Below are positions 39,593 to 48,029 of a stretch of 53,933 nucleotides of DNA, piece by piece. Source of the DNA: Glaciihabitans sp. (lineage in GTDB: Bacteria > Actinomycetota > Actinomycetes > Actinomycetales > Microbacteriaceae). The stretch lies in the NCBI GenBank assembly GCA_025465535.1, contig JAODMY010000023.1, forward strand, positions 1 through 53,933. Reading direction: 5' to 3'. Every line of letters begins with the position of its first letter. The first letter of the stretch is position 1. The notes below the pieces were generated by a model. That model had not been told where the DNA came from, made no database searches, and was given only the letters and a program-made list of their open reading frames with translations. The position numbers and the translations under genes are program-made.

Positions 39593-40629
39593 GGAAGTTT
39601 GCCGGGGTCGTCCCGTGCACGCTTCTCATCGGCGTCCTGTCGCAGCCGACGTCCGCGCTGGATGTCGTCGGCGAGATTTCGAGCCAGGATCAGATTGCGA
39701 TGGGTGCTTCGCAGCGGCACCTGGATGACATCCTCCGAGGCGATCCCCGACTCGAGCTGGCGCACCCGCACGATCTCGGCATCGACTTCCGCTCCGAAGA
39801 CGAGGACGTAGTTGCTGAGGTAGAGCCAGAGCAGGAGCACGACCGCGCCGCCGAGCCAGCCGTAGTACTTGTTGTAGTGGCTGACGTTCAACACGTAGAC
39901 GGCGAACCCGATCGTGGTGAGAATCCAGGCCACGATCGTGAGCAGCGCGCCCCAGCTGACCCACCGGATCCGCAGGTGGTGGACGTTGGGGGAGTAGTAG
40001 TACAGGATCGCGACGATGAAAGTCGCAAGCGCCGCAAGCACGGGCCACTTCGCGATGTTCCAGAGGGTGACCCAGCCCGGCGCGATGCCGAGAAACCGGG
40101 CGACGGCGGATGCGATGGTCGGAGTCCCGATCAGGAGCACGAGAATGACCCCAGCCGTGATCATCAGCACCGCCGAAATGAGCATCGCGGTCGAGCGCAG
40201 CAGCACCCACGGCCGCCCCTCGAGTACGTCGTACGCGAGGTCGATCGCGCGCCCGACCGCCGCCAGGTATCCCGAGAGTGTCCACAGCGTCAGGACGATC
40301 CCCACAGCAAGGGCGAGCTGGGGGTTCGGAAGTGTCACCAGTTGGCTGAGCGGTCCGCGAATGGCAACGACGGTGTCCTTCGGTGCGACGCTTCCGACAA
40401 TCGTCAGGATGTCTGCGACCGCCCTGGTGCGCGTATCGAGCAGCGCAAACAGGGACACGACCGAGAGGGACGCGGGGAATAGCGCGAGAGCCGCGAAGAA
40501 CGACAGCGTCGCTGCGGAGTCGATCCCGCGGTGCCGGAGGAACCCGTGGTAGGCGCGGCGAGTGGCAAGGCTCAGGGCTTCCCCGCTGAGCCTCCGACTC
40601 TTCGGGATGCGCGCGGCACTCTGGGTCAT
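39589..40629 (-). CDS. YihY/BrkB-family inner membrane protein
   Basis: 346 residues, about six hydrophobic segments, with the family start region RRGIDSAATLSFFAALALFPA-like (RHRGIDSAATLSFFAALALF) and the typical C-terminal YNKYYGWLGGAVVLLLWLYL plus FGAEVDAEI. The family was once called ribonuclease BN by error; its role is unknown, possibly transport or envelope integrity. ATG 40629 has TAACAT 6 bases upstream. Polar 50-residue C-terminus. Convergent with ku; stops overlap by 4 bases. Confidence 0.92.
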   Translation of the reverse strand: MTQSAARIPKSRRLSGEALSLATRRAYHGFLRHRGIDSAATLSFFAALALFPASLSVVSLFALLDTRTRAVADILTIVGSVAPKDTVVAIRGPLSQLVTLPNPQLALAVGIVLTLWTLSGYLAAVGRAIDLAYDVLEGRPWVLLRSTAMLISAVLMITAGVILVLLIGTPTIASAVARFLGIAPGWVTLWNIAKWPVLAALATFIVAILYYYSPNVHHLRIRWVSWGALLTIVAWILTTIGFAVYVLNVSHYNKYYGWLGGAVVLLLWLYLSNYVLVFGAEVDAEIVRVRQLESGIASEDVIQVPLRSTHRNLILARNLADDIQRGRRLRQDADEKRARDDPGKLP

Positions 40630-40641
40630 CTTTCGATGTTA
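40627..40641 (-). promoter_or_regulatory. Leaderless promoter -10 of the BrkB-family gene
   Basis: Minus strand TAACAT (40641-40636), 6 bases, then ATG 40629. The hexamer begins inside the 3' end region of the upstream Ada-AlkA gene (stop at 40639). Confidence 0.65.
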
Positions 40642-42141
40642 GCCAGCACGGCGGACGGCGGCGGGGCGTGCTCGCCAAAGGTGCATACCCGCGTAGCTGC
40701 GCCACGGAGCCCAGCGCCCGGCGTGGGCGGCGAGCAGCTTCGGACTGCTCGGCAGGCCGTGCGCGGCCGCGCTCTGCAGAATGATGAGGTCGCTCGTGAG
40801 TAGCACGTCCGGGTTCCCGAGCACGCGCATCGCCAGGTATCCGGCGGTCCACGGACCGACACCGGGCAGCCGCGTGAGGTTCGCCTCGAATTCGTCGATC
40901 GGAGTCGCAACATCCAGCGTGAGGTCTCCGCTGGCGAGCGCCTCGGCGACGCCGACGATCGTCGCGATTCGGGAAGCCGGACCCCGCAACACCTCGCGAC
41001 CGTGCTCGGCGAGCTGCATCGCGGTGGGAAACAGGCCATCCTCGCCGAGGTCGTTGGTCAGCCGACCGAGCACTGTTCGGGCGGCGGCAACGGAAATCTG
41101 CTGGCCGATGAGCGTGCGGAACAGGGTCTCCTCCGCATCGAGCGAGCCGGGCAGTCGGATGCCGGGACTCGCGGCAACGAGCGGACGGAGTGTCGGATCC
41201 GCGCCGAGTGCCTCATCGATCGCGACGGAATCCGCGTCGAGGTCGAACATGCGTCGAACTCGTGCAACAAGCGTCGCGACGTCCGCGACGCTCTCGAGCT
41301 GCGCACTGCACCGGATGCCGCTGTAGCTATCGACGGCGCCCCCGTCAAGCGTGACGCTCACCCGTGCGAGCCCGTGCGGCAGTCGGACCGGGCGCTCGAA
41401 GACCGTTTCGTCGCCCGTCTCGAGTCCGGTCACGGCATGGCCGGCGAAGAATCGCAGGAGCCCGGCGCCGTCGAAGGGCGCGCGCGCCGGAAGCCGCAGC
41501 GAGATCGAGGTCCCGTTACTAGGAGTCTCGATGGGCGAGCTGGTTCCTCGCGCCCTACTCGACCAACGGGTGCGGATCTCGGACGGCGTCGTCTCGTACA
41601 CCTCGAGCATGGTGTCGTTGAACTGCCGAATGCTCGAGAATCCGGCCGCGAACGCGACATCCGCAACCGAGAGTTCTGTGCTCACCAGGAGGGTGCGGGC
41701 CGTCTGCGCGCGGTGCGCCCGCGCGAGCGCGAGCGGTCCGGCGCCGAGTTCGCTCGTCAGCACTCGCGTCAGGTGCCTCGTGGTGTAGCCGAGGTGCTTC
41801 GCAAGGCCGGGGACGCCCTCACGCTCGACCACGCCGTCAGTGATCAGCCGCATGGCGCGGGAGGCGAGATCGTCGCGAAGGTTCCAGTCGGGTGAGCCGG
41901 GGACCGCATCCGGCTGGCACCGCTTGCAGGCACGAAGGCCCGCCTCGTGCGCCGCCGCAGCCGTGCGATAGAAGCTGACGTTCCTGGCGTGGGGAGTCGT
42001 TGCGGGACAGCTCGGGCGGCAGTAGATCCCGGTCGAGTGCACGCCCGCGATGAACTGTCCGTCGAAGCGCGAATCGCGCGATGACAGCGCCCGGTAGCGC
42101 TCAGCGAACAGGGAGTCGACTGGTCGCTCTGCGGTGGTCAT
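40639..42141 (-). CDS. Ada-AlkA fusion: methylation sensor and 3-methyladenine glycosylase
   Basis: 500 residues. Ada-type zinc domain (about 10-80) with [11 protein letters not shown] and ACKRCQ, four Cys of which the first would accept methyl from phosphotriesters; an AraC helix-turn-helix (about 90-195) with [20 protein letters not shown]; an AlkA N-terminal domain; and HhH-GPD glycosylase with [14 protein letters not shown] and the catalytic Asp in TSDLIILQ. Joins transcription control and alkylated-base excision in one protein, as known in actinobacteria. GATCCT is 6 bases before the ATG. The divergent gap holds a GGAT-N6-ATCC repeat (42199-42212). Confidence 0.93.
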   Translation of the reverse strand: MTTAERPVDSLFAERYRALSSRDSRFDGQFIAGVHSTGIYCRPSCPATTPHARNVSFYRTAAAAHEAGLRACKRCQPDAVPGSPDWNLRDDLASRAMRLITDGVVEREGVPGLAKHLGYTTRHLTRVLTSELGAGPLALARAHRAQTARTLLVSTELSVADVAFAAGFSSIRQFNDTMLEVYETTPSEIRTRWSSRARGTSSPIETPSNGTSISLRLPARAPFDGAGLLRFFAGHAVTGLETGDETVFERPVRLPHGLARVSVTLDGGAVDSYSGIRCSAQLESVADVATLVARVRRMFDLDADSVAIDEALGADPTLRPLVAASPGIRLPGSLDAEETLFRTLIGQQISVAAARTVLGRLTNDLGEDGLFPTAMQLAEHGREVLRGPASRIATIVGVAEALASGDLTLDVATPIDEFEANLTRLPGVGPWTAGYLAMRVLGNPDVLLTSDLIILQSAAAHGLPSSPKLLAAHAGRWAPWRSYAGMHLWRARPAAVRRAG

Positions 42142-42230
42142 GAGCTAAGGATCTCACCGGCGACCGACACTCACTAGCGAAAATCGGACAATGCTTCGGG
42201 GATCAAAAAATCCGGCTCGCCGCGCGAATC

Positions 42231-42245
42231 TAGACTGGCACCGTG
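42231..42245 (+). promoter_or_regulatory. Leaderless promoter -10 of the GlcD-like gene
   Basis: TAGACT (42231-42236), 6 bases, then GTG 42243. Confidence 0.7.
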
Positions 42246-43607
42246 ATTGAGACCGATCAAGCTCTTCGCGAGGAGATCCTCGCAGCCCTCGGTGACGCCG
42301 TCTCGATTGACCCGGCCGACCTCGAAGCCGCCCGCACCGACCGCTCAGGCAGGATTTCCGATTCCGCGCCGCTGGCGATCGTCACTGCTCGCACGATCGA
42401 GGATGTGCAGGCGACCATGCGCATTGCGAACCGGCGAGGCATCCCCGTGGTCCCTCGCGGGGCGGGCACCGGGCTCGCGGGCGGCGCGATCGGATCCTCC
42501 GGCGAGATCGTCCTGTCGACGCTCGCGATGGACCGCATCCTCGAAGTCAATGTGGACGACGAGCTGGCGGTCGTGCAGCCCGGAATCATCAACGACGACC
42601 TGAACGCCGCCCTCGAGTCGCGCGGGCTCTGGTTCGCTCCTGATCCCGCGAGCAAGGCGATCTCGACCGTCGGCGGCAACATCGCGACCAACGCCGGCGG
42701 TCTGCTCTGCGCCAAGTACGGGGTCACCCGCGAGGCGGTGCTCGGGCTCAAGGTCGTGCTCGCCGACGGTCGCCTGATGACGTTCGGGCACCGCACCGTC
42801 AAGGGAGTCACGGGGTACGACCTCACGGCGCTCATGATCGGATCCGAGGGGACCCTCGGCGTCATCGTCGAGGCGACGCTGAAGCTGCGCGCACTGCCGT
42901 CGGCCGAGAAGGCGACCATCGGCGCGTATTTCGCTACGGTCGAGCAGGCGGCGAGGGCATCCTCGGTCATCACGGCGTCGAGAATTCGTCCCGCCGCCAT
43001 GGAACTCATCGCGCAGTCGGCCCTCACCGGAATCGGCCAATACCTCGGACTGGATCTCGACTCGCGCGGCTCCTATCTTCTCGTGCAGATGGATGGCGCT
43101 TCGGCGGCAACCGAGGCGGAGCAGGCCGTCGCGATCATCCGTTCGCTCGGCGGCGAGGCGGAGGTCACCTCCGATCGGGCCGAGGGGGACCGCCTGTTCG
43201 CGATCCGCCGTTCCTTTCACCCGGCGATGGCCGCTCTCGGCACGGTGCTCATCGAGGATGTCGCGGTTCCGCGCAGCCAGCTGCCCGCCATGTTCTCGGC
43301 GATCACCGACATCGAGAAGAAGTACGGGCTGGAAATCCCCACTGTCGCGCACGCGGGCGACGGAAACCTGCATCCCAACTTCGTATTCGAGGGTACCGAG
43401 GTGCCGGATGTAGTCTGGGCTGCCGCGGACGAACTCTTCGAGACCTGCCTTCGCCTCGGCGGAACCCTCACCGGTGAGCACGGAGTCGGTGTCCTCAAGC
43501 GGCGCTGGCTGCGCGACGAACTCGGCGACGACCAGGTTGACCTGCAGCGCGATCTCAAGGCGGTATTCGACCCGAAGAACATCCTGAACCCTGGCAAGGT
43601 CTTCTGA
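42243..43607 (+). CDS. FAD-linked oxidase, GlcD (glycolate/D-lactate dehydrogenase) type
   Basis: 454-residue PCMH-type flavoprotein. FAD-binding VVPRGAGTGLAGGAIG and STVGGNIATNAGGLLCAKYG, then KGVTGYDLTALMIGSEGTLGV, and a C-terminal cap with PTVAHAGDGNLHPNF and LTGEHGVGVLKR, holding the substrate/metal residues of D-2-hydroxyacid dehydrogenases. Glycolate or D-lactate are likely substrates. No iron-sulfur partner (GlcF) is adjacent. GTG 42243 with leaderless hexamer. Confidence 0.92.
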   Translation: MIETDQALREEILAALGDAVSIDPADLEAARTDRSGRISDSAPLAIVTARTIEDVQATMRIANRRGIPVVPRGAGTGLAGGAIGSSGEIVLSTLAMDRILEVNVDDELAVVQPGIINDDLNAALESRGLWFAPDPASKAISTVGGNIATNAGGLLCAKYGVTREAVLGLKVVLADGRLMTFGHRTVKGVTGYDLTALMIGSEGTLGVIVEATLKLRALPSAEKATIGAYFATVEQAARASSVITASRIRPAAMELIAQSALTGIGQYLGLDLDSRGSYLLVQMDGASAATEAEQAVAIIRSLGGEAEVTSDRAEGDRLFAIRRSFHPAMAALGTVLIEDVAVPRSQLPAMFSAITDIEKKYGLEIPTVAHAGDGNLHPNFVFEGTEVPDVVWAAADELFETCLRLGGTLTGEHGVGVLKRRWLRDELGDDQVDLQRDLKAVFDPKNILNPGKVF

Positions 43608-43656
43608 GAGAACCGGTTTAGCGGCACGGTTTTCGAACCTGTCTGTCCGCTGAATT

Positions 43657-44463
43657 GTGGGAATACCACCCATGGGCAGCACGTTCTCTGTAGTAGTGAA
43701 ACAGGACAGTATGAGCCAGAGCAGCATGAAGCACAGCAGCACGAATCAGGACAGCAATTCCATGAAGATCCCAAGCAAGCCAGAGCGCCACCTTTCGCTG
43801 CGTCGTCAGCGCCAGCTTCTGCCGCGCCCGGGTGTCGGCCAGGTGCGTCTGAATCTTGGTGCCGTCGGACTGAGCCCACTCGGGGTCCAGGCAGTCGGAA
43901 CCGTGGATGCCGTCGGTCACGACGCCGTGGGCTTCGCGCCGGGCGACCGTGTCGCGCTGCGCGTGCCGGGTTCCCGTGCCGCGTTCCCGCGGATCGCGAG
44001 CGAACGCGACCTCATCGGTATCCCGAAGGACATCTCATTCGATGACGCTGCCGGCATCCTTCCCGCGGGTCTCATCGCGCGCACGATTGTGAAGCAGCTG
44101 CGACCGATGGGCCGAGGCAATCGCGTGCACATCACCAAGGACGACGCGGGCGCCGACCGATTCGTCGCGGCCTGGGCACGCCACATCGGAGCGATCGTGG
44201 TCACCAAGGGCGACGCGCTCGCGAGCGATGTTGTCGTAACCGCAAAGGATTTCATCGCCGCCCGTCGCTGGAAGTTCAGCCACGGCCTGAGGCAGCTTGC
44301 TGCTGCGGATGTGTTCCAACTCATCCGCGAGGGTGCGTTCGCCGATGTGGATGTGCGTATCCACCCGCTGACCGACGCGTCGCGCGTGCAGGCCGAACTT
44401 GACGAGAAGCGTATTGCGGGCCCCGTGGTCCTGATGCCACGGGACGTAACGCTCGCCGCCTAA
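43657..44463 (+). CDS. Shrunken MDR/quinone-oxidoreductase-like protein
   Basis: Up to 268 residues; the MDR family usually has about 325. The N-terminal GroES-like part is recognisable: VGLSPLGVQAVGTVDAVGHDAVGFAPGDRVALRVPG and DDAAGILPAGLIARTIVKQL (ends given) fit quinone oxidoreductases. The cofactor domain is reduced: where VxAAAGGVG is expected there is VHITKDDAGADR, so NADPH binding is doubtful. The last part, LIREGAFADVDVRIHPLTDA, is family-like. Start uncertain: GTG 43657, ATG 43672, 43711 or 43762; before 43762 lies a 15-bp repeat region. The frame is intact, so it is a divergent gene or one decaying by in-frame loss. Confidence 0.6.
   Translation: MGIPPMGSTFSVVVKQDSMSQSSMKHSSTNQDSNSMKIPSKPERHLSLRRQRQLLPRPGVGQVRLNLGAVGLSPLGVQAVGTVDAVGHDAVGFAPGDRVALRVPGSRAAFPRIASERDLIGIPKDISFDDAAGILPAGLIARTIVKQLRPMGRGNRVHITKDDAGADRFVAAWARHIGAIVVTKGDALASDVVVTAKDFIAARRWKFSHGLRQLAAADVFQLIREGAFADVDVRIHPLTDASRVQAELDEKRIAGPVVLMPRDVTLAA
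43702..43761 (+). repeat. 15-bp degenerate tandem repeat, 4 copies, in frame
   Basis: Copies at 43702, 43717, 43732 and 43747 encode QDSMS, QSSMK, HSSTN and QDSNS just ahead of ATG 43762. Confidence 0.7.
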
Positions 44464-44500
44464 CTTGGCGGGAGGGTGTGCTCGGCGTTGTGCCTCGCTC

Positions 44501-44515
44501 TAAACTGGCGGCGTG
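44501..44515 (+). promoter_or_regulatory. Leaderless promoter -10 of the gene at 44513
   Basis: TAAACT (44501-44506), 6 bases, then GTG 44513. Confidence 0.7.
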
Positions 44516-44902
44516 ACTAACGGCACCCCCAATCAACCCGGCCGTGACGAGGTCAGCCCGTTCGAGGCGTGGCAGCGGCTTCGCGATGAACTCGCGCCCT
44601 TTCTCGGTGAGCGCGCAGTCTCACTGTTCGCCTTCTCGATCTTCGACGAGGTCGATGGATTCGAGGGTGCGGCGTATTTTCGCGCCGAACTCGCCGCGAC
44701 CGGGAACGACGTCGACCACCCGCAGGTGACCGAGACCGAGCGCCTCCTCATCGACTGGGGGAGGCTCGTGGCGAGCGATCCGAGCAGTGTCGAGGATCGC
44801 CGCGCCGAGTTCGAGCGGGCGTTCAATCCGACGCTGCGCCGACTGCTCATCGAGTTTGCTGCGCTCACGATCGCCACGGCGATCGTCGAGACGGTCAGCT
44901 GA
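44513..44902 (+). CDS. Conserved hypothetical protein
   Basis: 129 residues, soluble and helical with acidic surface; the middle reads FSIFDEVDGFEGAAYFRAEL and ERLLIDWGRLVASDPSSVED. No known motif. The C-terminal helix (LLIEFAALTIATAIVETV) is hydrophobic, and in many genomes such proteins resemble carboxymuconolactone-decarboxylase-like small proteins only in length, so no function is proposed. GTG 44513 is supported by TAAACT 6 bases upstream. The next membrane gene follows after 23 bases, probably one operon. Confidence 0.75.
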   Translation: MTNGTPNQPGRDEVSPFEAWQRLRDELAPFLGERAVSLFAFSIFDEVDGFEGAAYFRAELAATGNDVDHPQVTETERLLIDWGRLVASDPSSVEDRRAEFERAFNPTLRRLLIEFAALTIATAIVETVS

Positions 44903-44925
44903 CTTGTCGCGCGGGAAGTCTTGAT

Positions 44926-45747
44926 ATGAGCGCGACATGGATTGTCGCTGCCATCGTCGCAGGCATCTGGCTGTTGGTTGCTCTCCTTCAGCTCGGCGAC
45001 GTCGCAACAGTGTTTCTCGATTCGCGCACCGCGCGGGATCGGGACATCCCCGGTCGCATCGCCCGCGAACGTCTCAACGACCTGTTCTGGATCATCCCAC
45101 TCGTCGCGCTCGTTGCGCTCGCGATCGGGGTTGGCGTCGACCACGCCGGCCGCTATTTCTTCGACACGAATACGCCGTCGATCGGCAGCCTCTTCGTCCT
45201 CGGGCTTGCCGTCCTGGTCGTCGGTGTTCTCGCGCTGGCCCTCGGCGCGGTCGCTGCGACCGACAGGGTGTCGTACTCGGCGCTGCGGCGAGAGATGCGC
45301 GAGCACGAGGGAACGCGGATCACACCACTGCAACTCGAGCAGTTCCATGCGCGACTCGCGGAGGTCGACACCCGAACCAGGCGTCGGATGCGCGTCACGA
45401 GGCTCATCCTCAAGCCCTCGAGCATCGCGCGCTCTTTGAGCGTTGTCATCGGGCTGCTCCTCGTCGTCGTGGTCTGGGTCGCTGTCGCCTCGACGCCCAA
45501 CGACCAGTCAGCCTCGCTCGTCGTGGTGTCGGTTCTCGCGCCGATTCTGAGCGCGCTGTTCGCGGCGCTCGGGATTCGGTTCGCGGTGAGCTCCGATACG
45601 GCGTGGCGCCGCGTGTATGCGAAGCAGCGGATCGACATCCTGAAACTGCTCGAGGATTTCGACCGGTCATCCCGCAAGCGCGTCGCTGGCCTCGGCGATC
45701 GGGTGGCGCGGGCACTGAAGATCCTGAGCGAACAGCCGCCGCAGTAA
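44926..45747 (+). CDS. Integral membrane protein, unknown function
   Basis: 273 residues with about five hydrophobic segments: one at the N-terminus (IVAAIVAGIWLLVALLQLG), two in the first half, two in the second, separated by a basic helical loop (TPLQLEQFHARLAEVDTRTR). The C-terminal 60 residues are polar and basic (KQRIDILKLLEDFDRSSRKR). No transporter or enzyme motif found. GGGAAG lies about 9 bases before ATG 44926. Confidence 0.75.
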   Translation: MSATWIVAAIVAGIWLLVALLQLGDVATVFLDSRTARDRDIPGRIARERLNDLFWIIPLVALVALAIGVGVDHAGRYFFDTNTPSIGSLFVLGLAVLVVGVLALALGAVAATDRVSYSALRREMREHEGTRITPLQLEQFHARLAEVDTRTRRRMRVTRLILKPSSIARSLSVVIGLLLVVVVWVAVASTPNDQSASLVVVSVLAPILSALFAALGIRFAVSSDTAWRRVYAKQRIDILKLLEDFDRSSRKRVAGLGDRVARALKILSEQPPQ

Positions 45748-45778
45748 CTGCCGCCGGAACTGCACCGCCTTAACCGGA

Positions 45779-45815
45779 TAGACTTGGTGGCCGGAATTAA
45801 GGGGCTGTCTTCGAC
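45779..45815 (+). promoter_or_regulatory. Promoter and short leader of the HelD gene
   Basis: TAGACT (45779-45784), then AAGGGG (about 45799-45804) 11 bases before the TTG start. A leadered gene, unlike many neighbours. Confidence 0.5.
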
Positions 45816-48029
45816 TTGGTATCACCCGAACTCGACCGTGAACGCACCTATGTGCGCACGCTCTACTCCCGCCTCGACGCGCTGCGCGACGAGTCAAGAA
45901 TCGAACTCGAACGAGTACAGCACGGGGCATCCGGCGGCACGCACCAGGCGCGCACGGAGCGCGACGCGTTCGCCCGACTGTATGAGGACCGCATCGCCCA
46001 GCTCGGCGAGGTCGAGGAGCGCCTCGCGTTCGGTCGCCTCGAACTCGACAGCGGCATCCATCGCTACATCGGCCGCATCGGACTTCGGGATGCCGAGCAG
46101 CAGCCGATCCTGCTGGACTGGCGCGTTCCGCAGGCCAGCGCGTTCTACCAGGCGACAGCCGCAACCCCGCTCGGAGCTCGTGCCCGCAGGCACCTGACGA
46201 CATCCGGTCGTGACGTCGTGCGCATCGAGGACGAGGTCTTCGATGCCCAGCTTCTGACCGACGACGAGATCGAGCTGCAGGGCGAGGGCGCGCTGCTTGC
46301 CGCACTCCGCGCCGAGCGCACGGGTCGGATGAGCGACATCGTCGCGACGATCCAGGCCGAGCAGGACCGCATCATCCGGTCCCAGATCGCCGGCGTGCTC
46401 GTCGTCCAGGGGGGACCCGGCACCGGCAAGACCGCGGTGGCCTTGCACCGCGCCGCTTACCTGCTGTACTCGCACCGGGATCGGCTGCGAACATCCGGAG
46501 TCCTGATCGTCGGTCCTTCGCCGTCGTTCCTGCAGTACATCGAGGCCGTGCTGCCGTCGCTCGGTGAAACGGGAGTCGTGCTCGCAAGTGTCGGGCAGCT
46601 GTTCCCCGGGGTCGAGACGACGATCGACGACGTTCCGGAGGTCGCGGCGCTCAAGGGTGAGGCGCAGCTGGCCGACCTGATTGCGCGAGCCGTCCGCTCG
46701 CGCCAGATCGTGCCGTCCCAGCCACAGGTTCTCGACGTGAACGGCGAGAAACTGACCCTTGATCCGCACGTCGTCCAGCACGCGATGGCTGCGGCGCAGC
46801 GCTCCCGCAAGCCGCACAACATCGCCCGACAGCAGTTTCAGAAGAGTGTGCTGCAGACGCTGACGACGCAGCTCGCCGCCCAGCTTCGCTCACACGGGAA
46901 CACCGTTGACGACGGTGACACCGGTTGGCTGCGCGAAGACCTGAGGGGATCCTACGACGTCAAGGTCGCGCTCAATACGGCCTGGCTTCCGCTCACCCCG
47001 GAGAAGCTTCTCCAGGACCTGTACGCGCGCCCGAACTGGCTCGAGAGCCTGACGCCCGACTGGACACCGGCGCAGCGCGCGCTGCTGCGTCGCGATCGCC
47101 AGGAGCCGTTCACGGTGTCGGATGTTCCGCTTCTCGATGAGGCCGCCGAACTGCTCGGCGAATTCGACGCCGTAGGGGATGCGCAGAAGAAGGAGCGCAA
47201 GCAACAGTTCAAGCGCGACGTGCAGAACGCGGAACAGGCCATCAAGAACATGGGCGTCGAGGGTCTCGTCAATGCTGAGGATCTCGCGGCCGGATTCGGC
47301 GAGACCGTGGCGCGCGGCACGACTGCGGAGCGCGCGGCCGCCGACCGGGAGTGGACCTACGGGCACATCGTCGTCGACGAGGCGCAGGAACTTTCGCCCA
47401 TGCAGTGGCGGCTGTTGCGTCGGCGTTGTCCGCTGCGGTCGTTCACGATCGTGGGGGATGTTGCACAGGCGAGTGCGGCCGCCGCAGCCCCGGACTGGCG
47501 CAGTGCGCTCTTTTCCCTGACATCCGAGTTCCGTTTGGAGGAGCTGACCGTCAACTATCGGACGCCGGCCCAGATCACCGAGTCGGCAGAGTCGATGGCG
47601 CACGCTCACGGGCTCGCGGTGACCAAGTCCCGCGCCGTCCGGGACAGCGAGTGGCCCGTCGACACCGTGATCGTGGATAGGGATGATCTTCTCGCCGCGG
47701 TAGTGGACGTCGTGGACGAAGACCGCGAGCTCGATTCCCGCGGAACGCTTGCGGTGATCGCGCCGCCTCATCTCGTCGAAGCGCAGTATGCGCAGCTCGC
47801 AGCGCGGTTTGGCGCATCCGTGGGGCTGGCCGCTCGCGGGCTCACGAGGTCGATCGCGGTACTGACTCCGCAGCAGGCCAAGGGCCTGGAGTTCGATTCG
47901 GTCGTGATCGTTGAGCCAGCCGACATCCTGCGGGGATCGAGTCGCGGCGTCGGAGCGCTGTACGTCGCGATGACGAGGCCGACGCAGAGGCTTCACCTTG
48001 TCGGCACCGAGGTCGTCCCGGGTACCTGA
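45816..48029 (+). CDS. HelD/HelR-type SF1 ATPase, RNA polymerase recycling factor
   Basis: 737 residues. The N-terminus TYVRTLYSRLDALRDE is the coiled-coil of actinobacterial HelD; then IGRIGLRDAEQQPILLDWRV and FYQATAATPLGARARRHL, hallmarks of this class. Walker A GGPGTGKTAV near residue 200; motif II VVDEAQELSPMQW; motif III GDVAQAS; motif IV region NYRTPAQI; motif VI VALYVAMTRPTQRL-like (YVAMTRPTQRLHLV). HelD releases stalled RNA polymerase, and HelR relatives confer rifamycin tolerance. The TTG start is the best available; the next in-frame start would cut into the coiled-coil. Confidence 0.9.
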   Translation: MVSPELDRERTYVRTLYSRLDALRDESRIELERVQHGASGGTHQARTERDAFARLYEDRIAQLGEVEERLAFGRLELDSGIHRYIGRIGLRDAEQQPILLDWRVPQASAFYQATAATPLGARARRHLTTSGRDVVRIEDEVFDAQLLTDDEIELQGEGALLAALRAERTGRMSDIVATIQAEQDRIIRSQIAGVLVVQGGPGTGKTAVALHRAAYLLYSHRDRLRTSGVLIVGPSPSFLQYIEAVLPSLGETGVVLASVGQLFPGVETTIDDVPEVAALKGEAQLADLIARAVRSRQIVPSQPQVLDVNGEKLTLDPHVVQHAMAAAQRSRKPHNIARQQFQKSVLQTLTTQLAAQLRSHGNTVDDGDTGWLREDLRGSYDVKVALNTAWLPLTPEKLLQDLYARPNWLESLTPDWTPAQRALLRRDRQEPFTVSDVPLLDEAAELLGEFDAVGDAQKKERKQQFKRDVQNAEQAIKNMGVEGLVNAEDLAAGFGETVARGTTAERAAADREWTYGHIVVDEAQELSPMQWRLLRRRCPLRSFTIVGDVAQASAAAAAPDWRSALFSLTSEFRLEELTVNYRTPAQITESAESMAHAHGLAVTKSRAVRDSEWPVDTVIVDRDDLLAAVVDVVDEDRELDSRGTLAVIAPPHLVEAQYAQLAARFGASVGLAARGLTRSIAVLTPQQAKGLEFDSVVIVEPADILRGSSRGVGALYVAMTRPTQRLHLVGTEVVPGT

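Noticed and set aside
40639-42141. Two separate genes (ada and alkA)
   Set aside because: The frame is continuous with all domains in order; fused Ada-AlkA proteins are known.
42199-42212. Ada box in the divergent Ada-AlkA/GlcD gap
   Set aside because: GGAT-CAAAAA-ATCC is an inverted repeat, but I know no consensus for actinobacterial Ada operators to match it to; noted in the gene entry only.
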